From Ooceraea biroi (Eukaryota; Arthropoda; Insecta; Hymenoptera; Formicidae): a stretch of 64,000 nt of DNA. A program made the translations under genes and the position numbers. Every line of letters starts with the position of its first letter. Position 1 is the stretch's first letter. The stretch spans positions 4,310,874 through 4,374,873 of the forward strand of contig NC_039512.1 of NCBI RefSeq assembly GCF_003672135.1, in the 5' to 3' direction. Shown one piece after another: positions 40,301-55,300 of this stretch. Under the pieces are notes generated by a model. The model was not told the origin of the DNA. It searched no databases and saw only the letters and a program-made list of their open reading frames with translations.

Positions 40301-43300
40301 CGCCGCCTTCGAGCTGCTCGCGTATTCTCGCGTTGGGACATTATTGCGCTCGGTGAGTGTGTGAAGCTCTTAAATTTTATGAACCCTTCTCACGTGCATC
40401 GTCATATTAAATCAGCGTTTGCCACAAACCGAAGTACCCAACCATCATCGCCACCCGCGACAGTTTCCGCGCCGCGATTGGTTCTATCGTCCTCGAGAAA
40501 AGCGCGCACGTGACGCGATTTCGCGGACATCACCGGTTGTGATAACGATTATCGCAATAATAAGTGTAATGGCAATGATACAGTGACCATTAAGATCAGC
40601 CATACTAAATATTATGACCATGAAACAATTAACTGTTATAATTGTGTGCTGATGATAAACTAGTAGTCGATTGTCGTCGGAACAAACGCAAGATCTTCTC
40701 TTGGAATTCTCGGAAATTCGTTTCCCTTTCCGCCATAGCTCCATCAGCAAACAAATCGGGGCTTGTTGAAACGCTGATTACACGCGATGGCTAATTGGAT
40801 AACTGCGGCAAGGCGTGGCTCGTCTTACATACTCCGTTCCGTTCAGTTCCCGCGAAATTCGCGTTATTACGGGCAGCACACGCTGTCGCTGTTGTTAATT
40901 CCCGCCTGTAATTTATCGTGAAACTCTAAATGAACTCGGCCGCTCGTTGAAAAACTTCCGAGACACCCATTAGCCGAGCAATGTAAATTTACGAGGTGGG
41001 GCTATCGATTATCCCTGTGCATTCGCCACCCTCTCGACGTCGCTATTGTATGAATACGTATTTTGAATTTACATTTATATTATGCATAAATATTAAATCA
41101 ATGTACGTATTGATATTGCGAGATTCCGCAGTTTGCGTAAAAAGGGGCATCATCCCCAATAGCGAAGCGGGCATTGAGCGATACGAACGTAAATCGCGAA
41201 CAAAAGACACTGCTGGGACGAATGAGAAATGTAGCAAGATGAGGAAAAATGTGTATTTTCGCTAGTGTATCACGTTTCATTATTCAAGAGAATAATGCGA
41301 CGTTTTCTCTATTCTTTCTGTTCACAGCCGACAGCAGTTTTCTACTGGCAAACGCTCAGATCGTCGACTTCCCGATCGTCTATTGCAACGAGAGCTTCGT
41401 CAAGATCTCCGGCTACAATCGTGCCGAGGTACGAGTACTTTATTTGATACAACGGACATTTAATTCTTTTCGTTTTCCTCGCAATAGTTCTTTACAGGCG
41501 TTTTCAGAACTGTATTTACACGACACACATTGCAATTCCGTGATTCAGAAAATTTGCTTTTTAGATAATATCACTCCGAATTAACTTAATTAATTACATT
41601 TAAATTAATTAATTACATGTGACATCAAACATCACAATCTTATCTTTAATTTATTAAAAGTGTGACCAATCTTTTAAATACGTAGAAGATCAAGGCTTGA
41701 GCATAGATTCGTAGATTGACTTTCGCTGACCATCGATATTCGAACAATAAATATAAATTAATAAAAAATACATAAATCCTTTATGAATATCTTTATCGTT
41801 AGAAAATAGTCGGGTTTATATTAATATCCTTTTATTTAACAATATATTTATGTCTTTAGGTACTCAAAAGTTTCTTATGAATAACTGATAACAAGCGTAT
41901 CATTATTTTGCCGTTTTATTCGGGGATAATCGGCGTTTTACTGTACTTTAGACTCGGTCATTGTTAATATAAATGCCCCACGCTTCGTTATTTCCTTTTT
42001 AAGCCACATCATTAGGATCAAGAGTACTTCGCATTGTTGTAACACTGCCATATATTCTGAAATATCCTTCGAGGTTCACCTGGTGGTGTTATGAGCAATA
42101 GCTCGCTTATCCGTTACCATTTTTCACCCTCTAGGACGAGACTGGCGCGAGTGGCGAGCGGATAACGGGGTTTAGCGACTAACGGCTTGATTCATCGGCA
42201 TCGATTTATAGCACTGCACGTGGGGATAAGAGTTACCAAGGCGCAAGAGTGTACCAGACAAGAGATCTAGAGATAGCAAATCCGATAATATCGCAGTTGG
42301 ACAATATCGAGCTCTCCAGTTAAAAGCTAATTGCTAATTGCTGCACCAGTCTATACACTTGCACTCAATGATTTACCTTTGATGCAAATAATAGTTTAAT
42401 TAATTACTGACTGTTCATTACCGCGTTGATGAGAATATACAAGACCTTAAATTTATTCAAACCATTACATATTCGATCAGAATCAGAATCAGAATCAGAA
42501 TCAGAACTCAAAGTGAGCAAAGAGCTACCAAATCTCCTTCGAGAGAGATAGTCATAAATAATGTTATATATGCAAGGCGGAACAGATAATCTCGTCGAGC
42601 TCATAATCTAACGTCACAGGAACGCGTAAAAATGATTTCTCGTACTTACATCGAACTTCGGATTATTCGATTCGAGACGACGCGATTCGGTTCTGTCTGA
42701 GTTCTATCTGAGCGTTTCGACTAAAGTGACGAGGTAGTGGTAGAGGCAGTAACTAACCCGCCTCTGTAAGACTCCGTATGTTCCAATCCTATTGTTCGGG
42801 AAGACACATGGATTTGGGGTTTGCAAACTCTATTACTGGAAGCCGGATTGGGAATGCTTTCGTGGAAGGTTCGCGCGGTGGAGAACGGAAGTGGCGGACC
42901 GCGAAGCGCATACCGCGCACTCTCAATCTGCTTCGGAAATCTCGCGACACGTGACATTTGCGAATATTTGGATTGCGAACATCGGACGCCTGTGGCATGT
43001 TTTCATTTAATTAAATTATTTTCATCGCTTGATTAATTATTTTAACAATCGCCTGTTGTGGCAAAAATGTATTTCGACTGGAAAAACGATTGTTGATCGA
43101 GCTGGACAATTATATAAATTCGTTATGGCGATTGTTGCAAGCTATTTTCGGGAAGTAGTTATTCCATTCAGGACAACTCGAAGCAAGAATTTGCTGCTTT
43201 GCTGACCGTATCTTACTTTGTCTAAATTATTTCTACAACATTATTAAGGAAAATTGTACTTCTGATCCTATTAGAGTCGGCAACCTCAAAGACGTAATCG

Positions 43301-46300
43301 GGTCAATGTGATCGTAGAATCCTTTTGTTTGCACAAAATCGGGTTTTCTTTGAGAATTGTATCGTTTCTCGCATTGGTCGTTCAATATTACGCTTTTATC
43401 TTCCTGCTTTCGCACTTCGAAGTATGGCCAAATTTTTTTCCATTGTACGTATATAGAAAAACGTGAAAAAGTACCACTAACACAACAGATTCATCGGCGT
43501 GCACAGAAAATATGGCTATTGCGTTATTCCGTGCCATTTCGCGCATCTGCAAACTACGAATGTTAAAGCGAGGAGTACGAGCAAAGTATGATGTATTTTT
43601 GTGGCATTCGATATACGAAATAAATCTCGCTAGTGTTATTTATCGGCGGTATTAATGGCGCGAGGATAAAATGAAATTTTATATGCTTTATTTCTCCTAT
43701 TTTACAATATGTATAATATTCGACGGATGTTGCCTACGGACGCCGTTATTCTGCTCAGGATTGCGTATCCAATTAAAAATGCCACTCGACGAGCAGATTC
43801 AACCCAGGATGGAAGTAATTTCGTTCCTGTTGCGTCTGTGAGCCGCGGGATTTAAAGGTCAGCGCTACGGGATTAATAAATCTGTTTCGAGGTCGAAAAA
43901 CACGATATCACCTATGCCCGATATCCTGCACGAATGGCACCGCCATTTCTCACTTTCGTCGGCATTTGATAATAAATCGGGTCAGCCTCTATCGATGTTA
44001 TCGATCAATGAGATCGCTATTTAAAGAAACACTTTAAGTACAATGGCTTCTGTTTACGGCAATTAATATGTAGTCAGTAACAGTTTATTATTACAAAATT
44101 GATAATAAATATGCAGAACAATGTACCGAATGTATCCTATTCTAAAAGAGGCGTGTTAACTTCGTGAAGTTCTTTTTTATCGAATAGTTGAGGCCTCTTT
44201 TCCGCGACGCTGATTGGTTATCTCGATTTGCGTTGTGCGTTATGTTCAGTTTAGATTACCATCGCGCGGCTGTCTTCTCGTGGAGGTTAACAATTTGGTA
44301 GAGTGTGATAATTATGCATATAATAAATAACGTTTTTATTATTCGAAAACATTATTAATATTGAAAAATAAAATAGCGCACGCATAGCGCGCGCCTGTGT
44401 TATACTGGTAACAATATACATAGCACAGAACTCCTCGGAAAAGAAAAACATTTTAATGGCTAGAACTTTTTCATTTATTGTTTTAACGAATTTTAAATAT
44501 CGAGAACTCTAGGCAATATGCCAAATAACAATATAAATAGCACAGAACTCCTCGGAAAAGAAAAACATTTTAATGGCTAGAACTTCTTCATTTATTGTTT
44601 TAACGAATTTTAAATATCGAGAACTCTAGGCAATATGCCAAATAACAATATAAATAGCACAGAACTCCTCGGAAAAGAAAAACATTTTAATGGCTAGAAC
44701 TTTTTCATTTCTAAATCTAAAGGATTTTCAATCGTCGAAACCTCGAGGCCTGTGTTGTACTAGTTATACAAAAGAGAGATGCGAAGTTTCAAATCGTGCT
44801 CAAAAATATTCCTAATTGCAAGTGATGAATTTGTGAATAGCGTTTATAGCAAGAGTACCGGTAGTTTTGCGAGATTGTTATAATATCGATATCAGCAAAG
44901 AGATTTCTTATAGTATGCATATGCAAGATTCGCGCGAGAATGCAAATCGATGATACCATGGAGCAGATTCGAGTGGTCTTCCGTTTTCTGAAAGTGCTTA
45001 GGAACTTCGCGGTTGTCGAGTCACGATTCACGATGTGCGCTTTATTAATACATAACGAGCGCAAAGTGCTTATTAATAATAGATGGGCCGTTCTAATTAT
45101 AAAGTGGATTAATCGATCTTCCGCCAACCATGCGGTCGTTGCGCACATTTATCATCTACCCATGTGTGGTCCACACAATTACTTATCTATAATAGCGGCG
45201 TTATATTATAATATATTCGCACATGCGACGGGGTTGCGCGGGTTAATAAATGGGCTATAAAGGATACTTTATACGTCCCCACTGTATTCCCCAGGTTATG
45301 CAAAAGTCATGCCGCTGCGGATTCATGTACGGGGAGCTAACGGACAAGGAAACGATCGCCAGGATCGAGGAGTGCCTGGAGGGTCAGATTCACGATCAAT
45401 TCGAGATCCTGCTGTACAAGAAGACCAGTAAGTAGCCGCGCCGAATCCTCGCATGTAGAGAATCGTTAAATGTGAAATGTGTGGCGTTCACGTGTGGCTT
45501 TCTCACGAGAATCGGCGGTTTCCGACGTCGCATTTTCGATCGGTGACTCGAATCTTGTCTCGATGAGAAAAAGTAAAATTAAATCGCGAATTAATCGCGC
45601 GCGTCTCGCAGTCACAGATCCAAAGATGCAAAGCAAAAGTTTAAAGATTTTCAATTTAACGTGACCGAAATCGTTCGAAAAACTCGTCCGTTTATCATAC
45701 GTGGCAAAACGCGTATCGAGCATGTTTTAATCTAAAAATTAAAACCGGTCATGTTTCTCGCGAAGCTTATTACGGTATTAGATCGAGAGATCGCGAGGGA
45801 GATTAGCTCGTGGATCGCGCGCGAACCAAGCCAAGTTATTATCGCCGTTATTACGGCAGGTCGCAATTTTCGATCTTAGCAAAATTCGCAGATCTCGACG
45901 GGATCGGTCGGTGTTCGTTTCGCTTCACTCTCGTGTATTTGTCACGCGCGGGTAATTGGATGGCCGTGTGAAGGGGGCGGCCGCCGCGAAAGAGAAAGGG
46001 ACGGAAAAACTCCCCCGCGGAATCTCGGCCGGAGAGTGATTGCGCGAAATTTGCATGCGCGTGTTTATCGTACCGGCATCTAGTTTCCTATTGCAAACGC
46101 CGCCGTGCACTTTATGCAACGTGCGGAAACCGTTAGAGGCAACCGGCAATCAGCCCGGCCTACGTGTTTAATGGAAAACAAAACGCCGCTTAGCGCACGG
46201 GAAACCGTCGCTTTACCGAACGATACACCATGGTTGCATTAATTTGGACATGTAATTGTCGTAACGCGCAGTTCCTGTGGATTTCCGACGATGCGACGAG

Positions 46301-49300
46301 AGCATCGTTTGCCTATTCTTTGCCTCAAAGAATCACAACTCTTGCGTGTTGGTTTGAATCAATCGGGTTCAATAAAAGTTGATTTATTCGTAGTATCTTG
46401 GAGTGTCGTTCTGTAAACAGTCGATGTCGTAATGCGCTGTTTTATCGTAATGTGCTGTCAAAGTAAACCTGTTATGTGCATAGCATGGATATAGAAACGA
46501 CGCGGTGCATACTGTTCATCGCAATCTCTGAAAAGTAACGTTATCTCGAGGCGAACACGCGGCGCTTTCTTTGCAGATCCGGCGTTTTCGGAATCGCGAG
46601 TGCGGCGAGGATGACATAAGCAGAAACAGATTCGCGTCGTTATGTGTCATTTAAATAACGCCCGTGTCGATAAAGCGCAAATTGAGGAAGCGTGTTAAAC
46701 GAGCGCGTGTTACAACGTTCGCGACAGCAGTTGTCAATAGCGAAACCGTCGATTCTCGACAAATACGGTCTGCGAAAACGCCCTGAGGCACGAGATGTAT
46801 CATTGTGCATGCGCAATATCTGACGGAACATCGAAACGGTAACTGTCCGCATCCCCTATATTGGTACCAGCGGCAAGTTTCGTATTTCGTCGCTCTGCCA
46901 TTGTGTCGCAACATCTCACTCTGATATTCGCGTGTTGTTCCGCTATATGAAACCCCTCCCGGCCGAGGGACACCCAATTTTTTTTCTGATTACTCCCACG
47001 ATAGGGAGGGAAGCATCCTCCCCCGATACGACGCGCACGTGGTAATCTCTATAATGAAAGCTCATTTTGTTTAAAGGTAGCCCACGAGGTATGTCTAGCA
47101 CAGGTTCGCAAAAGCGCGCTCGCAAACGCCACCAGTAAGTCAACCCCACGAATCTAAAACAATATGCCAAAAGACACGATATACATGACAGAGACGTACT
47201 TACCGTACTGATGATGAGCTTCAATGAAATTAGCCTTTGATACTTGGACGGGGAGATCTTTGAGGACTTTTTAAGAGTCTCTCGAGTTAATTGAATTTTG
47301 AATTAATTCAATTTGATTAATTCGGTTTTCTTGAGTCCTTGAAAGAACAAATTAGATTATTGCCGCACCGAGAACCGTATCTCCTCTCTTCTTCAGTTAT
47401 ATCAGCTATTCGCATATTATAGATGACTTAGGATTTTTATTGAAATTCCATCTCTAAAGTACGTAAGATTCGGAAGATAATCGCCGCTACGTCCTCCTCC
47501 CACAACCGGAGAACGCCCACGGGTTCTCCCGGTAGCAGCCGGTAAAACGGAAAAGTTATGGCCTCGCAATGACACCATTCGTCGACGGCTGTAAAAATAG
47601 ATCACGGACGTTATTTTCGCGCTGCATTACGCCCGTTTGGCGAGTCTAAGTACCTTTTTGTTGGACAAAACCCCGACCAACGGCCCTTATCGTCGGGACG
47701 GACGCAGAGACGGATGTAACAGTGCTCGTTTCTCTCTCCGGAGAGAGAAAGCGGGTTTTACCTTGAGGATTTTCATCAACCGCAGGGTTGATTGAGCCAG
47801 CAGAAGAGAAGCGCTGAGCGCTGTAAAAGGCGAATACATTTTGCGTCATATGATACTTGCTTAAAACACAAGAAATCGCTATAATTAGTTACCACGCTTT
47901 ACTTCTTTCTCTCCTAAGTGTCTTTACCATTATATATATATATATATATATACATATATTGTATGAAATACTGTCTCACAATCGCTAGCTTCCGGCACGC
48001 ATAGCATGATAGATTTCTTTAGACTGCGGCAGCAGAAAAATTCCTAATCGAATTCACGATCAGCTGACTTGCCGATCAGATCATTGTGGTCTCAGATCAA
48101 TGATCGGAATTCGTCTTAATATTTCTGCAACCGATCGTGCTTGTGACAGCATTAGAGAAGAATAAATATATTAGAAACTAGATTATAGAAAACAAAAACT
48201 TCTCTCGTGGGCGGACGATACCGGTGTTGTCTCCTTTTACGATGTATAGAGACACCATTATGGCTGCTGCTGCAAATAGCGCCGATCAAAAACGAACGAG
48301 ACCTCGTGGTCCTGTTCCTGCTGACGTTTCGAGACATCACCGCCCTGAAACAGCCCATCGAGACGGACGACAGCAAAGGCGGTCTCTCCAAGTTCGCCAA
48401 ACTCGCCAGATCGGTTACCCGATCGAGATCGGTTCTGGTCTCGCAGTTCAGCTCTCATCTGCCAGCTGTGAAAGACACAGCTGTGCCGACCACCGCCAAA
48501 CAATCGCACTTGGGTCATGTAAGTCGTCGTAATGAGTTAGAATATTGTATCGATATCCTGAGTCTGCTGTGTGTAGTCGAAAAATTATGGATTATTGAAT
48601 TACTTAAAAACAAATAATATGGATAATGGAAAATGATAACAAATGGTAAAAGAAATTTATAAAGTCTTATTTGTAAATCGATAGAATAGTGAAACGTATT
48701 TTCAATATAGTCCTGACTTCGTCAGGAAATGGAGAACTCTGTGGAAGCACATTTGCATAAATCTTCCTTCAGAATTAACATAGAATGAACTTATACATTC
48801 GAAAGCTCTTCGGAGCGTGAGAAGCTAATGGAGCCCGACTCGGTATAAGAAAAGAATATCAAATAAATGATACGCGATGGATAAAGAGTCGGAGTATGAA
48901 AGGAGTTAAAAAATGTTGTTCCTTTGTAACTCCGTTTTGCTAATAATTTGTTTGCATAGCATATATTTTTTTTATATAAAGAAAGTTTATGAAGAATTAT
49001 AAAATGTATTTAAATTATATACTTATTTATTAAATTATGTATTTAGATTATTAATTATGGCGCATAAATTTTGATATATGCAAATATCTAATTTTTCGAT
49101 TTGGCGACAATTATTCTTCATAATATCTGAGTTTGCACTCGAAATATTTTCTCATTACATTTTCCTTTCAGATGATGTCCTTAAGCGGCGATGTTATGCC
49201 ACAGTACAGACAGGAAGCACCAAAAACTCCACCGCACATTCTACTGCATTACTGTGCATTTAAGGCGATTTGGGACTGGATTATTTTATGTTTGACCTTT

Positions 49301-52300
49301 TACACAGCCATCATGGTGCCATATAACGTCGCTTTCAAGAACAAGACCAGCGAGGATGTCTCGTTGCTGGTTGTCGATAGTATCGTCGACGTGATATTTT
49401 TCATCGACATCGTGCTAAATTTTCACACAACATTCGTGGGTGCCGGTGGCGAAGTGGTGTCTGATCCGAAGGTATCTTCAATCGAATTCTCTATTTAAAG
49501 GTTTATCTCTAAAAAATTTAATTGTAAGAATTCAGAAAAGAATTCAGAAAGTTTAGTAGTTGCTCAGAAGCAGTTACTCAAAAGTAGTTGTTCATGTCAC
49601 TTACTTGTATTAAAAATTATTACAAATTTTGCAGTTTGTGTGAAATTAACAGTTTACCAAAATTAGCAATGGACTCTCTGTAGAGGCGTTCTTTACTTTA
49701 ACAACGCAACTCTTTGATGCTTTCAGGTAATCAGAATGAACTATCTGAAGTCTTGGTTCATCATAGATCTGCTAAGCTGTCTACCGTATGACGTCTTTAA
49801 CGCATTCGACCACGATGAGGATGGGATAGGTAGCTTGTTCTCGGCGCTGAAGGTGGTACGGCTGCTACGACTCGGCAGAGTCGTACGCAAACTAGATCGA
49901 TACCTGGAGTACGGTGCCGCGATGCTCATTCTTCTGCTCTGTTTCTACATGTTGGTTGCTCACTGGCTGGCCTGTATCTGGTACGTCACATTAAGGTGAT
50001 TTTACACCTGCGCACACGTATTCAAGGTAAAACACATACATACACACACTTCCGCGATTGGGATGGATACACCGCGCCAAAAGATCATTACCATACAACA
50101 TTACATGCACACGAATACATCATCGTAATACCTGCTGTGTCACGTGATATGCTTCAGATTACTGCACGAACCGGTTCATTTCTCTCCTTTTGCAAAGAGG
50201 GAGAGAGAGACAGAGATTCCTTATCTGTTGTTTTGTTACACAATATTATTTCAGAAATTATCTCTGAGGGTGTGAGTTCGATCTTTCTCTATCGCTTTTT
50301 ATTTGTATAAATGTTATTGCACTGAGAAGACTTTGATCTCTCAAATAAAATATAACGCTATGCTTATCGAGAGAAGCGTGGTATCGTCTTGCGTTAAGTA
50401 TTGACTTATACAACAAACAGTACAGTTATTTCGTAATAGAGAGAATGCTTTAATTTTATTTACGTTCTAGCATATTATATGTATCCAAATTAATTGCAAA
50501 TGTTACGAAATAGCAGAAATTGGAATAACGTCCAATGAGCTAACATAATCCACATTGAAATTGATCAAGAACTAAGTATGTGAGAAAAAGCGTCGATCAA
50601 GTTTAAGCTGTACAATGTCCCAAAAGAAATAGCACGATGTCCCGCATTAAAGTACACTATCCCTCGATATCATCTCAATCTCCCATCTACTGGATATTCG
50701 ATACAGACTCGTAAGAAATCTCGTTGCGTTCAAGGTATTCGATAGGGAGATCAGATGCCGACAATGGGGTACAGTATTCGTGGTTGTGGAAGTTGGCCAA
50801 TGTTACCCAGTCACCGTACAGCTACTTGTGGACCAATGCCAGCACTGCACCCGAACTAGTAGCCGGCCCGTCACGCCGCACGATGTATGTCACTGCTCTT
50901 TACTTCACAATGACTTGCATGACCTCCGTGGGCTTTGGGAACGTTGCGGCCGAGACCGACAACGAGAAGATTTTTACCATCTGCATGATGATCATTGCTG
51001 GTATGGACAATACTACCGTAAATTCTCTAATTCTTTGCCAGAAAACTGTCATATGAATAAGGAGGATGCTCTTGATCTCGATTATTCGTGTTTATCGTCC
51101 TATAGTTCTATATATAGTTAGATGAGAAAGAAAAAATTCATGATTTGCGCAAAGAGAGGACATGAAATCGCTGTTTTTTCTTCTCTATTTCTCTCTCTTT
51201 CGATCAGCCTTACTGTACGCTACGATCTTCGGTCACGTCACTACGATCATCCAGCAAATGACTTCCGCCACCGCCAAGTATCACGATATGCTGAACAATG
51301 TGAGGGAATTCATGAAACTTCACGAAGTACCAAAGGCCCTCAGCGAGCGCGTCATGGATTACGTCATCAGCACGTGGGCAATGACCAAGGGCCTGGATAC
51401 GGACAAAGTTCTCAACTACTGCCCCAAAGACATGAAGGCCGACATCTGCGTGCATCTCAACAGAAAGGTTTTCAATGAGCACCCCGCCTTCAGGTAAACT
51501 CGGTCGCATTACGTCTACATTTCTCATAACTCAAATTTCAATCCAGGTTTCAGGATTCAATTCAAGTTTTAATATAAGTTTCAATTTTTAATTAAATGTT
51601 TAACTAAAGTTTCAAGTTTCAATTCAACAATTTCAAGTTTACCGCTTTAATAACTCCAGATTCAAGATTTATATATTGATTCATATCTTTCTCCTAATAG
51701 AATAAATAAAAAACTTGATAACACATTTCCCGAAGATTTAGAAAAACTAAAGAGAATTGCAATGCCTAATTTTTACTGTATCTTTCTCACTGCATGTTAT
51801 TCACGTTTAACATTTAGATTAGCGTCTGATGGGTGCTTACGCGCCTTGGCGATGCACTTCACGATGTCGCACAGCGCGCCTGGCGATTTGCTGTATCACA
51901 CCGGAGAATCCATCGATTCTCTGTGCTTCATCGTGACAGGCAGCCTTGAAGTTATACAGGACGACGAGGTAGTGGCGATATTGGGAAAAGGCGATGTTTT
52001 CGGCGACAGTTTCTGGACGAATTCATTGATCGGTCAAAGCGCGGCGAATGTCAGAGCGCTCACTTACTGCGATTTGCATACGATTAAGCGGGATCGTCTA
52101 TTGGAGGTATTGGATTTCTATCAGGCCTTCGCCAACTCCTTCGCCAGGAATTTGATCCTAACTTACAACTTAAGTCATCGGGTAAGTCTCTTGAATACGA
52201 ATTGAATTACTTTTGCAAACTACAAACGCGCTTATCAGTGGAAGGATATGATTAGATCAAAGAATATCTAGAAATGTGAACTTGATCGTTTTTATTGAAC

Positions 52301-55300
52301 TCTTTTAACAGATTTTATAATACAGTGCGGTGTGATTTCTTTGACTTTATAGTTGGCAAACGGTCAGTGTGTTTGCGTGATATTTGTTTGTTATGTATTT
52401 CTCACACGACAATACAATTATACAGTCTTAGTTAACAAGAGCAATTCGTATGGCACACGGTTATTCGTTTATAAATAATCAACATATGTGGAAAACGATA
52501 AATTAACAATCATAACGTCTTGTCAGGCACTAGACAATAGGCATTCAGGCCACGCAACGATTAGCGTGATGATATTCTTTAATATCATAGCGCTGAATTC
52601 ATAAATACATGCATATTTATAGAGAATAAAGTCACATAAGTATAATCGGATGACCGAAAGAACAATCGTGAAAATCGAGAGATGTCAGGCCGTTATATAA
52701 AGGGGGACAAAAGTCCTAATAATATATTTAGATAAATAATTACAAATAAATAATTTCACGTAAGTTTGTAGAAAAAACACGGAAGAGATCGCTCGTATGT
52801 ACAGGTAGACAGGGTTTTGCTGACGCGAATCATCGCGCAAGTTTCGTAGTGTAATTCGTTTCCATTGATGCGCTATGACTGCCACCGGCATTATGCGCTC
52901 GTGTAAAACAAGAGGATTCTTTCGTGTCATAACTTACGTAATCACCATGAGTTCTCTAAATATTTTTCTCATACCCGCATGTTCCATTGTAATCGTCAGA
53001 ATCGATAACAGATTTTACACATATTTAATTCACAAGGTCGATCGTTTGTTTAATCTTAAATATCTGCAAACATTCTTAGCATTTCCTCTCTGCTCGAGAG
53101 CTTCCATAAAAATCTCTAAATTTCGTATCACAATTACTCCTGTTCCTCGCGAAGTCCCTCGCTGTGTAACTTACGACCAGCCAGTTCTAGCATCACCTTC
53201 GATGTCGGATCTTGATCCAGTACGGACTTCATCTCGCGGACGTTCTCCTCTGTGTCCGGCACCGGGCCGACGCCCCACACCTCGCAGTGTTTGATTTTGA
53301 AGTCTTCCTTACCGCTAAGTTGTACGTAATTCTGGAAGGTCGTGCACGACATGCTCGACTTGCCGGTGCCGTATTCGCAGTCCAGCCAGAGGCCAGGATA
53401 ATTAAGCTGACCTCCCATGAGCAAGCCGTTAGGCATCGTTTGCTGATGGAGATTGAGATACTGATAATGATTATTGTAATTTGTCGACGGGAACGTCAGT
53501 ATATCCGGCTCGAGCTTGAACAGAAACGACGCTTGATTCCCTATGAAATTCGGTCCCAGCTTCCAGCTGTCGGAGGCAAAGCCGCCGAACACGTGATCGT
53601 CCATATCCTGGAGTATGATTATCGTCGCGCCTTGCATCGCGATCCTCCCCAGCATGGTGGAGAACGATTCGCCGTGCACTTGACTGGAGAACAGAAATCT
53701 CCATTCGTTACGGAGCTCGTGCGGCAGACTCAGATTCAGGAACAGAACGTCTCCTAAGCCTAGTATACTCGGGAAATGCGGTATGTTCTCCAAACCCATG
53801 CACAACGGCAGCAGGTTCAGCTCGTTTATTCGCGCGCTCGTGTTCTTGTCGCTGCCCTTCTTCTGAGAAACTAGGTAGAGATACTGGAAAACATGTGACT
53901 GAATGCTCTTGAACGTGGCGGCACTCGTGAACCAATTCTCCACTTGATCGACGGTCAACACATCCCCGTACTTGACAAGGTCCTCGCAGAGGCTGCGCGA
54001 ACGCATCCCTATGCGGCTGGTGTTGACCGTGCAGCCAATATTGCTCCAGGTGAGGTAATGCGCGTTGCCGGAGTTCTTCTGCAATCGCAAGTAAGAGTTG
54101 ATCGTTGCTTGAATGTACTGAAGGAACGTAACGGTGGGTATCTCGTACTTCTGCTCTTCCTCGCAAAAACCGTCGAATACCAGACTGGTGCGTTCTTCGG
54201 CACTGCCACGCACGGCGAATACGTACAACCGACCAAAGTTCTCGCCGTTGATAGCGGAAACCTTCTTCCCTGGTTCATGACAGAGGAATCGCAGTACGAA
54301 CTGCAGCAACATGTCATCCAGATGCATCGACCAATGCTTGAATATGTCCTCGCGCTTGATGGAACCCGAGCTGCGAGACATGGACTTAAACAGGTTCTCC
54401 ACCAGCATAATCTCCTTTGAGGAGAGGATATTTGCCGAGGAAGCGGAACGGCTCGACCCATGACCCATCTGAAACAATCACATAGCGCAGCGTCAACCAT
54501 TGCTCATTTTCAGAGTAACTTACATTACTTTCTCATTTTTCTTTCCTAATTCCTCTTCTGTATACAGTCTACAGCTGTTATATTATCTAATTCTGTAGGT
54601 TTCTCATTTCTAAATCGGAAAAAGAAGTAGAAAAGCTTTCCGCACGTATCATCGCGCATCACGTTATCATCGACAACGCGACGTACCATACGCACCTTTC
54701 GTATGGACGAGCAGTGTTTTCCGATAGTCCATATACTTCCGCGTCCTCCACCTGATCGCCCTACAGATTGTCAAGAGCGCGAGGAGAGCACCAGCCCGCA
54801 CCTTTTCCAGACCACGGCACGTGTCGGCGGCACGCGTCACGTTGCGGCGTCGCGTCCCGTCACGTCACGTCACGTCACGTCACATCGCCGTGTGCGGCGA
54901 CGACGGCCGTGCAATCGACTCGAATGTGCCCAGCGCCGAACTTTGGAGGTTATACTAACAAGTACGAGCGGGCGAGCGGCCCGCTAGCTACGTGTGCGCG
55001 CCTCTTATCGACACCTATCGACTCTCGTCATCACGCCTGCGCCACTGACCTTCACCACCCGCCGCCGATGCACCGCATCATGTCCGCATCCGTTTCTGCA
55101 TTTTCCCCGTTCGTCACGCATTCGTATTCGTGTAATGAGTTTCGAGAAACTCGAGGAGCAGATAATCGAGATCGAGATAATCGAGGTCGAGAGAATCGTC
55201 ACCAGTCGCGCGTCCCGTTCCTCGCGACAATACTCGTCGAATGATGCAACGTTGCAACGGTGGATGAAGGATGGGTGATTGCAAGGGGTGAAGTGTGGGA

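Noticed and set aside
49996..50310. Open frame following eag exon 6
   Set aside because: It is intron read-through. The GTACGT donor at 49981 and the exact phase match with exon 7 place this DNA in intron 6.
53212..54420. Long frames on the + strand and extra minus frames over the TLDc gene
   Set aside because: Shadows of the minus-strand coding sequence. Only the 54468-53134 frame encodes a recognisable domain.
54703..55278. Overlapping + frames of 94-158 codons upstream of the TLDc gene
   Set aside because: Repetitive His/Thr/Ser and Ile/Glu composition from GTCAC and CGAGA repeats, with no domain or splice logic.
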